NCBI RefSeq assembly: GCF_000158815.1
Contig: NZ_GG657738.1
Coordinates: 3,052,586-3,086,515, forward strand
Direction: 5' to 3'
From: Micromonospora sp. ATCC 39149
GTDB taxonomy: Bacteria; Actinomycetota; Actinomycetes; Mycobacteriales; Micromonosporaceae
DNA: 33,930 nt
Shown here: piece by piece, positions 15,318-27,066 of the stretch
How the letters are laid out: each line of letters starts with the position of its first letter
Numbering within the stretch: position 1 is the stretch's first letter
Program-made: the position numbers and the translations under genes
The notes under the pieces: model-generated
What the model was told of the DNA's origin: nothing
Databases searched by the model: none
Seen by the model: the letters and a program-made list of their open reading frames with translations, nothing else

Positions 15318-16097
15318 TCAGAACGTGCCGGTGAGGGCCGCCGCGTGGCTCACCTGCACGGTGTGTGTGACGCAGCCGCCGTCGGCGACGAGGTGCAGCA
15401 GGAAGGCGGTGGGTTCGAGGGCGTACCCGATCTGGTCGCCGTCGTCGAGGGTGAGTGACGACTGCCGCCAGGTGCTCGGCGCGGTAGTCAGCACCGTGCC
15501 GGCGAAACCGACCGTGATCGGGCGGTGCACGTGCCCGGCAACGACCCGGACGACGTGCGGGTGCGCGGCCACCACCGTGGCCAGGCCGTCGCCGTCGAGC
15601 AGGCGCATGCCGTCGAGGTAGGGCAGGCCCACCGGGACGGGCGGGTGGTGCAGGCAGACGACGGCGGGCAGCTCGGGCCGGCGGGCCAGCGTCTCGTCGA
15701 GCCAGGCGAGTTGCTCGGGGCCGAGCCGGCCGGCCGGCTCGCCGGAGACGACCGAGTCCAGCACGACGATGGTCGCGTCCGACAGCTCGACGGCGTAGTG
15801 GGCCTGGTAGCCGCCGCCGAGGTGTGGCGTGCCGCCGAAGACGTCGAGCAGGGACTCGCGGTCGTCGTGGTTGCCGGCGACCAGGTGCACCGGCACCGGG
15901 AAGCGGGCGATCAGCTCGCGTAGCGCGACGTACTCCTCGGGCCTGCCGTGCTCGGCGAGGTCGCCGGTGATCACCACGTGGTCGGGTCGGGGACGCAGGC
16001 CGAGCACCCGGCCGAGCGCCCGGTGCAGCGCGGCGGCGGGCTCGGCGGCCAGCGGACCGGTGGTCAGGTGGGTGTCGCTGAGCTGGGCGATGAGCAT
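15318..16097 (-). CDS. CpdA-like metallophosphoesterase (cyclic nucleotide phosphodiesterase type)
   Basis: 259 residues with the five calcineurin-type motifs of class III cyclic-nucleotide phosphodiesterases: Asp8-Thr-His10 (LSDTHL), [22 protein letters not shown] and AGHVHRP. The length and closeness of the first motif to the N-terminus match CpdA/Rv0805-like enzymes, which can hydrolyse cAMP, though several members prefer other phosphodiesters. No signal or membrane segment, so it should be cytoplasmic. The ATG at 16097 is preceded by GGAGG with 5-base spacing. It is divergent from the diguanylate cyclase gene. Confidence 0.9.
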   Translation of the reverse strand: MLIAQLSDTHLTTGPLAAEPAAALHRALGRVLGLRPRPDHVVITGDLAEHGRPEEYVALRELIARFPVPVHLVAGNHDDRESLLDVFGGTPHLGGGYQAHYAVELSDATIVVLDSVVSGEPAGRLGPEQLAWLDETLARRPELPAVVCLHHPPVPVGLPYLDGMRLLDGDGLATVVAAHPHVVRVVAGHVHRPITVGFAGTVLTTAPSTWRQSSLTLDDGDQIGYALEPTAFLLHLVADGGCVTHTVQVSHAAALTGTF

Positions 16098-16156
16098 CGC
16101 GTCCTCCAAGTCGACCGGTGCCTCCAGGCTATCGGCGGCGAGGTCACCCCACAGCC

Positions 16157-16204
16157 TCGTCCACAGCCTGTGGATAGCACATGTGTACGAACAAGATGAT
16201 CTTG
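16157..16204. promoter_or_regulatory. Divergent control region with inverted DnaA-box-like pair and a CAAGATGATCTTG palindrome
   Basis: TCGTCCACA on + (16157-16165) and CTATCCACA on - (16169-16177) each match 8 of 9 positions of actinobacterial or E. coli DnaA box consensus; together they form the 7-1-7 palindrome TCCACAG-C-CTGTGGA. Nearby CAAGAT-G-ATCTTG (16192-16204) is a 6-1-6 palindrome. Both lie between divergent signalling genes. Binding is not shown. A TACGCT at 16232 could be the -10 of the cyclase gene. Confidence 0.4.
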
Positions 16205-16274
16205 ATCGATGCCCTGCTGAGCTGCGGTGAGTACGCTTGACCGGACGGCTTCCCCCCTCACCTGTAGGAACCAC

Positions 16275-17704
16275 GTGCGCGTTGATCACCACCGGGTCGT
16301 CCGGGACGTCACGGTCCGCCTGCCGATGGCGTCGACCGCCGTCGAGGCGTGCCAGTGGACCGTCGCCGCGCTGGCCCGGTACGCGCCGGCCACCATCTCC
16401 GTGCTGCTGCAGGTGCACGACCGGCTCCGCTGCGTCGCGGCCACCGGCGCCTGGCAGGTCTTCTCCACCGTCCCGCCGAAGGCTGGCATCGTCGGCCGGG
16501 TGTACGCCTCCGGCGAGAGCGCCATCGTCGGAGACGTCGCCGCCGACCCCGACTACCTCCCGGTACGCCCCGACGTGACCGCCGAGGTCTGCGTGCCGGT
16601 CCTCGACCCGGCGGGCCGCCCGATCGGGGTGCTCGACCTCCAGTGGTCCGGCCCGGTCGAGTTGGGCCCTTGGCTGGAGACCGCCAACCGCGTCGCCACC
16701 CGGCTCGGTGCCCGGATCACCGCCCTGGGCGGCCCACCCGCCGAGAGCCGCAGCGAGAAGCTGCTGCGGCACGCCGCCGCGCTGACCGCCGCCCCCACCG
16801 AGTGGGACCTGATGACCGCGGCCATCTGCGCGGCCCGGGAGGTGTCCACCCTCTCCGCGGCCGTGCTGCTGCTGACCGACGGGCCGAGCCCCCGGCTGGG
16901 CGCGCCGCCCCGGCGCGCCGGGGCGAGCTGGAGTTCCGCATCCGGGCCGAGCTGGCCGAGGCGGGCGCGCCGGCCCTGCACCGGATGGTCGCCCGCGCCC
17001 ACCGGCACGGCTCCGGCTACACCCTCGGCGAGCAGGGGCACCCGCCGACCGAGGAGTACCGGCCGCTCGCCGACGCCGGGGTGCGCACCCTGGTCGCGGT
17101 GCCCGTCGGGCCGCCGGACGGCGGCGGGGTGCTGCTGGTGGCCGACGAGCGGTTGCTGCGGCCCGACCCGACCACGGTCAACCTGATGGAGTTGCTCGCC
17201 GGGCAGGCGTGGACCTGCCTGGACCGGCTGCGTACCCTGGCCCGGCTGCGCGAGCAGGCCAGCTCCGACCCGCTGACCGGGCTGGGGCACACCGGGCCGT
17301 TCGGGCAGCGGATCGCGCGGGCCACGCCCGGGCGTACGGCGCTGCTGGCCATCGACGTGGACGGCTTCAAGGCCGTCAACGACACGTACGGCCACCAGGC
17401 CGGGGACCGGCTGCTGGTGGGGCTGGCCCGGGCGCTGGAGGCGGCGCTGCGCCAGGGCGACGAGTTGTACCGGATCGGCGGCGACGAGTTCGTCGCCGTG
17501 ATCGAGGTGAACCGCCCCGAGGAGGCGATCCGCATCGGCGAGCGGCTGGCCGAGGCGGCCCGGGTCACGGGCCGCACCATCAGCGTCGGCGTCGCCCTGC
17601 CCCGGCCGGGCGAGTCGCCCGAGCAGACCCTGCGCCGCGCCGACCAGGCCCTGTACGTGGTCAAGCGCCAGGGCCGCGACGGCGTCCGCCTCGCCGCCGC
17701 CTGA
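16275..17704 (+). pseudogene. GAF-GAF-GGDEF diguanylate cyclase gene with a frameshift
   Basis: The first frame, from GTG 16275 (AGGA five bases upstream), encodes a GAF-like sensor ([20 protein letters not shown]) and the start of a second one. It runs to about [12 protein letters not shown] near 16900; beyond this the protein is nonsense. A second frame, shifted by one missing base, resumes with [15 protein letters not shown] at about 16921, finishes the second GAF region, then gives DPLTGLGHTG and the GGDEF domain. The active site GGDEF and the inhibitory I-site RQGD five residues before it are intact. If made as one protein it would be about 476 residues and produce c-di-GMP. The break lies beside a 16-bp perfect GC palindrome at 16908-16923. 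Either a true mutation or a base-calling error there explains it. Confidence 0.85.
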
Positions 17705-17726
17705 GCGACCGCGCCCAGCCGGAGGG

Positions 17727-18788
17727 TCAGCGGGCGGTGAGCTCCTTGGCGAGCAGCTCGGCGATCTGGGCCGTGTTCAGGGCCGCGCCCTTGCGGAGGT
17801 TGTCGCCTGTGACGAACAGGTCGAGGGCGCGCGGGTCGTCGACGGCGCGGCGGATCCGGCCGACCCAGGACGGGTCGGTGCCCACGGCGTCGATCGGCAT
17901 CGGGAACTCCCCGGAGGCCGGGTCGTCGACCAGGATCACGCCGGGGGCGTTGCGCAACGCCTCGCGGGCGCCCTCGGCGTCCACCTCGGTGGCGAAGACG
18001 GCGTGTACGGCCACCGAGTGGCCGGTCACCACCGGCACCCGCACGCAGGTCGCGGAGACCTTCAGGTCGGGCAGGCCGAGGATCTTGCGCGACTCGTTGC
18101 GTATCTTCAGCTCCTCGGACGACCACCCGCCGTCGGCGAGCGAGCCGGCCCAGGGCACCACGTTGAGCGCCAGCGGGGCCGGGAACGGCCCCAGCTCGTC
18201 GCCGACCGCCTGCCGCACGTCGCCTGGGCGGGAGCCGAGCATCCGGTCCCCGGCGATCTTGCCGAGCTGGAGGTGCAGCGCGTCCACGCCCGCCTGCCCC
18301 GCCCCGGAGACCGCCTGGTACGACGCCAGGACCAGCTCGCGCAGCCCGTACTCGCGGTGCAGCGGGGCGATCGCCACGATCATCGCGAGGGTGGTGCAGT
18401 TGGCGTTGGCGATGATCCCCTTCGGCCGGTTGCGCACCTGGTCGGGGTTGATCTCGGGGACGACCAGCGGGACGTCGCGGTCCATCCGGAACGCCCCGGA
18501 GTTGTCCACCGCCACCGCGCCCCGGGACACCGCGATCGGGGCCCACTCGGCGGAGACCTCGTCGGGCACGTCGAACATGGCCACGTCGACGCCGTCGAAC
18601 GCCTCCGGGGTGAGCGCCCCGACGGTCAACTCCTCGCCCCGGCAGCGCACCCGCCGCCCGACCGACCGCTCGGAGGCGAGCAGCCGGATCTCGCCCCAGA
18701 CGTTGCGCCGCGACGACAGCAGCTCGCACATCACGGTGCCTACGGCACCGGTCGCCCCGACCACGGCAAGGGTGGGCAGCGACGGCAC
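17727..18788 (-). CDS. asd: Aspartate-semialdehyde dehydrogenase
   Basis: 353 residues. NADP-binding GATGAVG is at 11-17 and catalytic Cys131 in NANCTT, with the later GHSVAVH and substrate-binding [11 protein letters not shown]. It converts aspartyl phosphate to aspartate semialdehyde on the path to lysine/diaminopimelate, threonine, methionine and isoleucine, and so feeds cell-wall synthesis. GTG start lies 4 bases after the lysC stop on the same strand, so it is the second gene of a lysC-asd operon. It is convergent with the GGDEF gene, with only 22 bases between stops. Confidence 0.97.
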   Translation of the reverse strand: MPSLPTLAVVGATGAVGTVMCELLSSRRNVWGEIRLLASERSVGRRVRCRGEELTVGALTPEAFDGVDVAMFDVPDEVSAEWAPIAVSRGAVAVDNSGAFRMDRDVPLVVPEINPDQVRNRPKGIIANANCTTLAMIVAIAPLHREYGLRELVLASYQAVSGAGQAGVDALHLQLGKIAGDRMLGSRPGDVRQAVGDELGPFPAPLALNVVPWAGSLADGGWSSEELKIRNESRKILGLPDLKVSATCVRVPVVTGHSVAVHAVFATEVDAEGAREALRNAPGVILVDDPASGEFPMPIDAVGTDPSWVGRIRRAVDDPRALDLFVTGDNLRKGAALNTAQIAELLAKELTAR

Positions 18789-18792
18789 GGCG

Positions 18793-20058
<1,266 letters not shown>

Positions 20059-20291
20059 GACGGTGCACTCCCTCCCCGCGTCCCTTGACCCTGCCGCACC
20101 GCCGGCGAACCAGCCGGCGGTGCTCGTCAGACCCCATCAGGGTATCCGGCGGCCCAGACGGCCGGGTCAGGTGATCCCACCATCCGGCCCCCGCGCACCG
20201 GCCCGGCCGCGCCCCGACCAGCCCGCCGAGGGGTACGCGACACGCCGGCCGCACCGGCGTCGGCGGGGTCACCGGCGCGCCCGGCGCACCG

Positions 20292-20297
20292 CAGAAT
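20292..20297 (+). promoter_or_regulatory. Possible -10 of a leaderless lipoprotein transcript
   Basis: CAGAAT, six bases, then GTG at 20304; no Shine-Dalgarno. Weaker than the TANNNT examples because the first base is C. Confidence 0.35.
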
Positions 20298-20303
20298 GAC
20301 CCG

Positions 20304-21114
20304 GTGCACGCCCACCTCCACACGGCCCGGCGCCTGACCGGCGTCGTGGCGCTCGCCCTCCCGGCCCTGCTCGCCGCCTGCGCCGACGATCCGGCCCCCA
20401 CACCGGCCCCGCCGACGCCCGGCGACGCCGCGCCCGCCATCACCGATGCCGACGCCGCCCGGAACGAGCTGGCCGCCCTGGCCGCGGCAGCTCAGGACCG
20501 GAGCTTCGTCGCCCGATACACCCTCGCCGACGGCGACGGCACCGACCGCGCGATCGTGGTCACCAGCGCCGGCGACGGCACCTGGCGGGTGGACGTCCCG
20601 GGCGGGGCGCTGGGCGGTACGGCGGACAGTGTCGCTCGCCGCCACCGCCGACGGGCTCTTCCAGTGCGGCCTGCCGTCGGCCGGTCGCCCGGAGCCAGCG
20701 AGCTGCGTACGCCTCGGCGACCCGACGGACGCCGTCCCGCGCCGGCTGGACCCCCGGGTGCAGCACCCGTTCACCGACTGGCTGGAGGTGCTCACCGACC
20801 GGCGGGCCCCGCTCGCGGTCTCCCCGGCCCGGCCACCGCAGGGGGCGAGCGGCTCCTGCTACTCGGTCGACACGACCTCGGCCTCGCTGAACGCCCCGCT
20901 GGACGTCGGCATCTACTGCTACGCACCCGACGGCACGCCGACCGCCGTGCGGACCACCGCCGGCACGCTCACCCTGGCCGGGCCGGCCGGGCCCGGGCCA
21001 GCCACGGTGGCGCTGCCCGGGCCGGTGACCGACGGCGAGCCGCTCGGCGTCGCCGCGCCAGAGCCTGAGCCGAAGCCGGACGAGTCGGCCCCCACGGGCG
21101 CGGCGACACCCTGA
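20304..21114 (+). pseudogene. Lipoprotein gene with a frameshift
   Basis: The first frame, GTG 20304, gives a lipoprotein signal peptide with lipobox LLAAC (Cys26), an acidic linker, then DRSFVARYTLADGDGTDRA and DGTWRVDVPGGALGGTADS. From about 20629 a frame shifted by one extra base continues smoothly: VSLAATADGLFQC, QHPFTDWLEVLTDRR, SGSCYSVDTTSASLNAPLD and GIYCYAPDGTPTAV, to a Pro/Glu-rich end and TGA at 21114. Four Cys are in the second part. Together this is one roughly 269-residue secreted lipoprotein of unknown function, with FARY/GTWRV beta-strands like outer-surface LppX/LolA-type folds (weak). One inserted base, probably around GACAGTGTC at 20625-20633, breaks it; mutation or sequencing error are both possible. 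Confidence 0.75.
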
Positions 21115-23235
<2,121 letters not shown>

Positions 23236-23241
23236 GGTGTA

Positions 23242-23289
23242 AGGAAGGGCCCCCTGTTAACGCTTTCGGTATAGCAGGGGGCCCTTCCT
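23242..23289. repeat. Palindromic GTTAACGC-family repeat, probable bidirectional terminator
   Basis: Perfect 15-bp arms AGGAAGGGCCCCCTG / CAGGGGGCCCTTCCT around an 18-base loop TTAACGCTTTCGGTATAG. It lies in the 52-base gap between convergent leuA and the MFS gene and even overlaps the MFS stop codon. A related copy, inverted, is at 25903-25957. Confidence 0.85.
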
Positions 23290-24799
23290 AACCAGCGCCA
23301 CGGTGGGCGTCACCGCGGGGCGGACGGTGGATGAGCAGCCCGGCCATCGCCGCGCCCGCCAGCAGCCCGCCCGCGCACCAGAGCATCGCCCCCCGGAACG
23401 CGTCGGTCAGGGCCCCCGCCTGCTCGTACCCGGTGCCGCTCAGACCGACCAGCAGGGGCAGCGCGGCCACCGCGAGCAGGCCGCCGGCCCGGGACGCGGC
23501 GTTGTTGAACCCACTGGCCACCCCGGCGAACCGGTCCGCCACGGCGGCCAGCACCGAGGCGGTCAGCGGGGCCACCACGAGGGTCAGGCCGACGCCGAAG
23601 AGAGTCACCCCCGGCAGCACGTCCGTCCAGTACGACGCGCCCGGCCCCACCCCGCGCAGCAGCAGCAGGCCGAGCGCGGCCACGACCGGCCCGACGGTCA
23701 GCGGCAGCCGGGGGCCGATCCGGGCCGACAGCGCGCCGGCACGCGACGAGCCGACCAGCAGCAGCACCGTCATCGGCACGGTGGCCAGGCCGGTGAGCAG
23801 GGCGGACCAGCCGACGACGTTCTGCAGGTAGACGGCGAGGAAGAAGGTGAACCCGCCGAGCGCCGCGTACACCACCACGGTGAAGACGTTCAGCACCGAG
23901 AAGATCCGGCTGCCGAACAGCCCGGTGGGAAGCATCGCGGCGTCGCCCCGGCGGCGTTCCACCAGCACGAACGCCACGGCGGCGAGCACACCGACCAGCG
24001 CCGATGCCAGCACCGGCGACGAGGTCACGCCACGGGCCGGGGCGTCGATCAGGGCGTACGTCACGCCGCCCAGACCGAGCGCGCCGAGCAGCGCGCCGGC
24101 CACGTCGAACCGCCGCCGGCCCGATCCGGTACGCGAGACGTCGACGTCGCGGCTCTCCGGCGCCCAGCGCAGCGCGGCGAGCACGACCGGCACGGCCAGC
24201 GGCAGGTTGATGAAGAAGATCCACCGCCAGGACAGGGCGTCGATCAGCCAGCCACCGACGAACGGGCCGAGCGCGGTGGAGACCCCGGCCAGCCCGGACC
24301 AGGTGCCGATCGCCCGTCCCCGGTCGTCGGGGTGGAAGCTGGACTGGAGCACCGACAGCGAGCCGGGGGTGAGCAGCGCGCCACCGGCGCCCTGAAGGAA
24401 CCGGGCCGCGACCAGCCAGCCGGTGCCCTGGGCGAGGCCGCACAGCGCCGACGCGACGGCGAACCAGACCACCCCGAAGAGGAAGATCCGCCGCCGCCCG
24501 AAGCGATCGCCGAGCGCCCCGCCGAGCAGCACGAACGCGGCCAGCATCAACAGGTACCCGTTGACGGTCCACTGAAGACCGGCCACGGTGGCGTCGAGGT
24601 CCGCACCGAGGCGGGGCAGCGCGACGTTGACCACCGTGCTGTCCAGGAACACCATGCCGGAGGCGAGGATGGCGGCGAGCAGTGTGCCCCGGCCGGCGGG
24701 AGTGCCCATCCGGAGCGCGGGCACGGACGCGGGCACGGACGCGGGTGCGGGTGTGGTCACGGGTACCAGTGTTCCTCCGGTCGATTTGCCGGACGCCAC
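23288..24799 (-). CDS. MFS drug exporter, DHA2 (EmrB/QacA, 14-TM) type
   Basis: 503 residues. A disordered N-terminus (tandem APASVPASVPAL) is followed by about 14 membrane helices. Helix 1 has the family motif FLDSTVVNVALPRL (motif D1). The loop after helix 2 has GALGDRFGRRR (motif A), and helix 5 has GLAGVSTALGPFVGGWL (motif C), which mark proton-coupled drug efflux. The C-terminus is short and basic. Substrate cannot be predicted. The GTG at 24799 lacks a good Shine-Dalgarno; an internal ATG at the start of MGTPAGRGTLL would still keep every helix. Divergent from the lipoprotein nuclease. Confidence 0.92.
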   Translation of the reverse strand: MASGKSTGGTLVPVTTPAPASVPASVPALRMGTPAGRGTLLAAILASGMVFLDSTVVNVALPRLGADLDATVAGLQWTVNGYLLMLAAFVLLGGALGDRFGRRRIFLFGVVWFAVASALCGLAQGTGWLVAARFLQGAGGALLTPGSLSVLQSSFHPDDRGRAIGTWSGLAGVSTALGPFVGGWLIDALSWRWIFFINLPLAVPVVLAALRWAPESRDVDVSRTGSGRRRFDVAGALLGALGLGGVTYALIDAPARGVTSSPVLASALVGVLAAVAFVLVERRRGDAAMLPTGLFGSRIFSVLNVFTVVVYAALGGFTFFLAVYLQNVVGWSALLTGLATVPMTVLLLVGSSRAGALSARIGPRLPLTVGPVVAALGLLLLRGVGPGASYWTDVLPGVTLFGVGLTLVVAPLTASVLAAVADRFAGVASGFNNAASRAGGLLAVAALPLLVGLSGTGYEQAGALTDAFRGAMLWCAGGLLAGAAMAGLLIHRPPRGDAHRGAG

Positions 24800-24869
24800 G
24801 AATCATGGAAACGGTGCCGGGGTACTGTGCGCAATCGCCGGAAGCCCGCAAGCTGGAGAGGTGTCGTCT

Positions 24870-25526
24870 GTGCGTACCAGATCAGGACGTCGCGTGGCCG
24901 TGGCCGCCGCGCTCGCCGCGGCGCTCACCGTCGCGGCGGCCGGCTGCACGGCGGTCGACGAGCCACAGGCCCCGCCGAGCGGCGGCGGCAACGTCGGCGA
25001 CAGGCTCGACCAGCTCACCGTGGCGAGCGCGGGGTCGATGAAGGGCTACAGCCGCGACCACTTCCCGCACTGGCGGGACACCGGCAAGAACTGCGACGTA
25101 CGCGACAGCGTGCTGAAACGCGACGGCAAGGACATCCGACTCTCCGGGTGCAACGTGGTCGCCGGCCGTTGGGAGAGCGTGTACGACGGGCGGACGTTCA
25201 CCGACCCCTCCGACGTGGACATCGACCACATCGTCCCGCTGGCCAACGCGTGGCGCTCGGGTGCCGACGAGTGGGACGACGCCAAGCGGGGTGACTTCGC
25301 CAACGATCTCACAAGACCGCAGCTCATCGCCGTTTCCGCCTCCTCCAACCGGGCAAAGGGTGACCAGGACCCGTCCCAGTGGAAACCGGCGAACCGGTCG
25401 TACTGGTGCCAGTACGCCGAGGACTGGGTGACGGTCAAGCATCACTGGCGGCTAACGGTGACCAGTGCCGAGAAGGCCGCCCTGGCCGACATGTTGGAGG
25501 GCTGCACATGGCCGAGCACGCCGTGA
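24870..25526 (+). CDS. Lipoprotein HNH nuclease (DUF1524/GmrSD C-terminal type)
   Basis: 218 residues from GTG 24870, chosen because GGAGAG is 9 bases upstream; the GTG at 24861 directly abuts that site. The signal peptide ends in lipobox AAAGC with Cys26, so the protein should be attached to the outer face of the membrane. The core has YSRDHFPHW, DVDIDHIVPLANAW (Asp-His of HNH), DFANDLTRPQ and SSNRAKGDQDPSQW, the same series as the secreted protein at 13303-13962. This one lacks the DADGDGC loop. Probably a surface DNase or RNase; target unknown. It overlaps the next gene by 19 bases. Confidence 0.88.
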   Translation: MRTRSGRRVAVAAALAAALTVAAAGCTAVDEPQAPPSGGGNVGDRLDQLTVASAGSMKGYSRDHFPHWRDTGKNCDVRDSVLKRDGKDIRLSGCNVVAGRWESVYDGRTFTDPSDVDIDHIVPLANAWRSGADEWDDAKRGDFANDLTRPQLIAVSASSNRAKGDQDPSQWKPANRSYWCQYAEDWVTVKHHWRLTVTSAEKAALADMLEGCTWPSTP

Positions 25527-25861
25527 CGGAGGCCGGGGCGGCACCGGCCCCGAAGCAGACATCGGGCGCGGGCGCCAATGGCGACGCGGACGCGGGAGCC
25601 TCGGGCGGCGGGGCGCTGAGCCGTACCGCCGACATCGTGCCCGGCCCCGGCGGCGTGATGACCGACGAGGTCGGCGTGGTGACCGGCGAGCTGACCCTGC
25701 GCACCGAGTACGCGAACGGCCAGGTCGCCCTGCGTGTGCAGTACCGGGAGGCCGACGAGTGGTACGCGGTCACCGGCGGGCGGGCCCCGCTGGCCGACCC
25801 GGCCGGGCTGGACGCCGTGCACGCGATCGCCGTCGGCCTGCTCCACCGCCCCGAGGGCTGA
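25508..25861 (+). CDS. Hypothetical protein overlapping the HNH nuclease gene
   Basis: 117 residues, acidic. The first 55 are Ala/Gly-rich and likely disordered. The rest has VVTGELTLRTEYANGQVALRVQYREADEWYAV, a beta-rich domain, then a helix (DAVHAIAVGLLHRP). No signal or membrane segment, so it stays in the cytoplasm. The start ATG has GGAGG at 7-base spacing and lies inside the nuclease gene, so the two are translationally coupled. I do not recognise the family. An immunity role is conceivable because of the coupling, but the nuclease should be outside the cell, so this is weak. Confidence 0.7.
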   Translation: MAEHAVTEAGAAPAPKQTSGAGANGDADAGASGGGALSRTADIVPGPGGVMTDEVGVVTGELTLRTEYANGQVALRVQYREADEWYAVTGGRAPLADPAGLDAVHAIAVGLLHRPEG

Positions 25862-25902
25862 GCGTCCGGAGGGCTGACCGGCCCCGCGGGCGTCGACACG
25901 CA

Positions 25903-25957
25903 GGCGTTAACAGGGGTCCCCTGCTATACCGGATGCGTTAACAGGGGGCCCCTCCTT
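25903..25957. repeat. Second GTTAACGC-family repeat, between convergent genes
   Basis: Contains GCGTTAACAGGGG(T/G)CCCCT twice (25904-25922 and 25935-25953, 31-base period) separated by GCTATACCGGAT. Read on the minus strand it gives AAGGAGGGGCCCCCTGTTAA followed by CGCATCCGGTATAGCAGGGG, matching the element at 23242-23289. It fills the gap between convergent genes ending at 25861 and 25963, so a bidirectional terminator role is likely. Confidence 0.8.
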
Positions 25958-25962
25958 GCACC

Positions 25963-27066
25963 TCACACGTACGAGCCGGGCTCGGTCGGGGCGGAGACGA
26001 CGGCGGGGTCCTCGCCCTCGCCTTCGGGCCGGACGATCTGGGCGCTCACCTTGTGCGGGCGCAGCTCACCGGTGGCGATCCGCTCCGCGAAGTGGCAGGC
26101 GACCCGGCTGCCGCCGATCTCCCGCAGCGCCGGCCGCTCGTCGGCGCAGCGGGTCGGCTGGGCCCACGGGCAGCGGGTGTGAAACCGGCAGCCCGACGGC
26201 GGGTTGGCCGGCGAGGGCAGGTCGCCGGCGAGCAGGATGCGTTCCCGGCGGTCCTCCACGTCCGGGTCCGGCACCGGCACGGCCGACATGAGCGCCCGGG
26301 TGTACGGGTGCAGCGGCTCGCTGTAGAGCCGGTCGCTCGGCGCCTCCTCGACCAGCGCGCCCAGGTACATCACGCCGACCACGTCGGAGATGTGCTTGAC
26401 CACGGCGAGGTCGTGCGCGATCACCAGGTACGTCAGGCCGAGGTTGTCCTGGAGTTCGTCGAGCAGGTTCACCACCTGGGCCTGGATGGAGACGTCCAGG
26501 GCGGAGACCGGCTCGTCGGCGACGATCAGCTCGGGGCCGAGCACCAGGGCCCGGGCGATGCCGATGCGCTGCCGCTGGCCGCCGGAGAACTCGTGCGGGT
26601 AACGGGACAGCGCCCACCGGGGCAGCCCCACGGCGTCGAGGGTCTCGCCGATGATCCGCCGCCGGTCGTCCCGGTCGGCGCCGATGCCGTGGGTCTGCAA
26701 CCCCTCGGTCAGGATCGACTCGACGTTCTGCCGGGGGTCGAGGCTCGACATCGGGTCCTGGAAGATCATCTGCATCCGGCGGCGCATGGTGCGCAGCTTC
26801 CCGGCCGGCAGCGTGGTCAGCTCGACGCCGTCGAAGCGGACCTCCCCGCTGGTGGGCGGATTGAGCTGGAGCAGCGCCCGGCCGAGCGTCGACTTGCCGC
26901 AGCCGGACTCGCCGACCAGCCCGTACGTCTTTCCGCGCGGGATGCTCAGGTCGACACCGTCGACCGCCTTGACGTGGCCGACCACCCGGTCGAGGATCAG
27001 CCCCCGCTTGATCGGGAAGTGCACCTTCAGGTCGCGGACCTCGACGAGGATGTCGCTCTCGGTCAC
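25963..27066 (-). CDS. dppF: Dipeptide/oligopeptide ABC transporter ATPase (DppF type)
   Basis: 367 residues. Walker [11 protein letters not shown]-loop [12 protein letters not shown], signature FSGGQRQR, Walker B LIVADEP and H-loop VIAHDLAV are all intact. The C-terminal oligo_HPY domain ([12 protein letters not shown]) ends with a Cys-rich [15 protein letters not shown] segment common in this subfamily. GTG start overlaps the dppD stop (GTGA); GGAGG is just upstream. It hydrolyses ATP with DppD to drive peptide import. Last gene of the dpp operon. Confidence 0.95.
   Translation of the reverse strand: MTESDILVEVRDLKVHFPIKRGLILDRVVGHVKAVDGVDLSIPRGKTYGLVGESGCGKSTLGRALLQLNPPTSGEVRFDGVELTTLPAGKLRTMRRRMQMIFQDPMSSLDPRQNVESILTEGLQTHGIGADRDDRRRIIGETLDAVGLPRWALSRYPHEFSGGQRQRIGIARALVLGPELIVADEPVSALDVSIQAQVVNLLDELQDNLGLTYLVIAHDLAVVKHISDVVGVMYLGALVEEAPSDRLYSEPLHPYTRALMSAVPVPDPDVEDRRERILLAGDLPSPANPPSGCRFHTRCPWAQPTRCADERPALREIGGSRVACHFAERIATGELRPHKVSAQIVRPEGEGEDPAVVSAPTEPGSYV

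Noticed and set aside
15120..15320. Partial + strand gene containing CEPYTTYQSGSLTAG
   Set aside because: The frame has no convincing start, runs into the convergent phosphoesterase gene and upstream codons look random.
16890..16930. Programmed frameshifting in the GAF-GGDEF gene
   Set aside because: No slippery heptamer or downstream pseudoknot is apparent; a base error or mutation at the GC palindrome is simpler.
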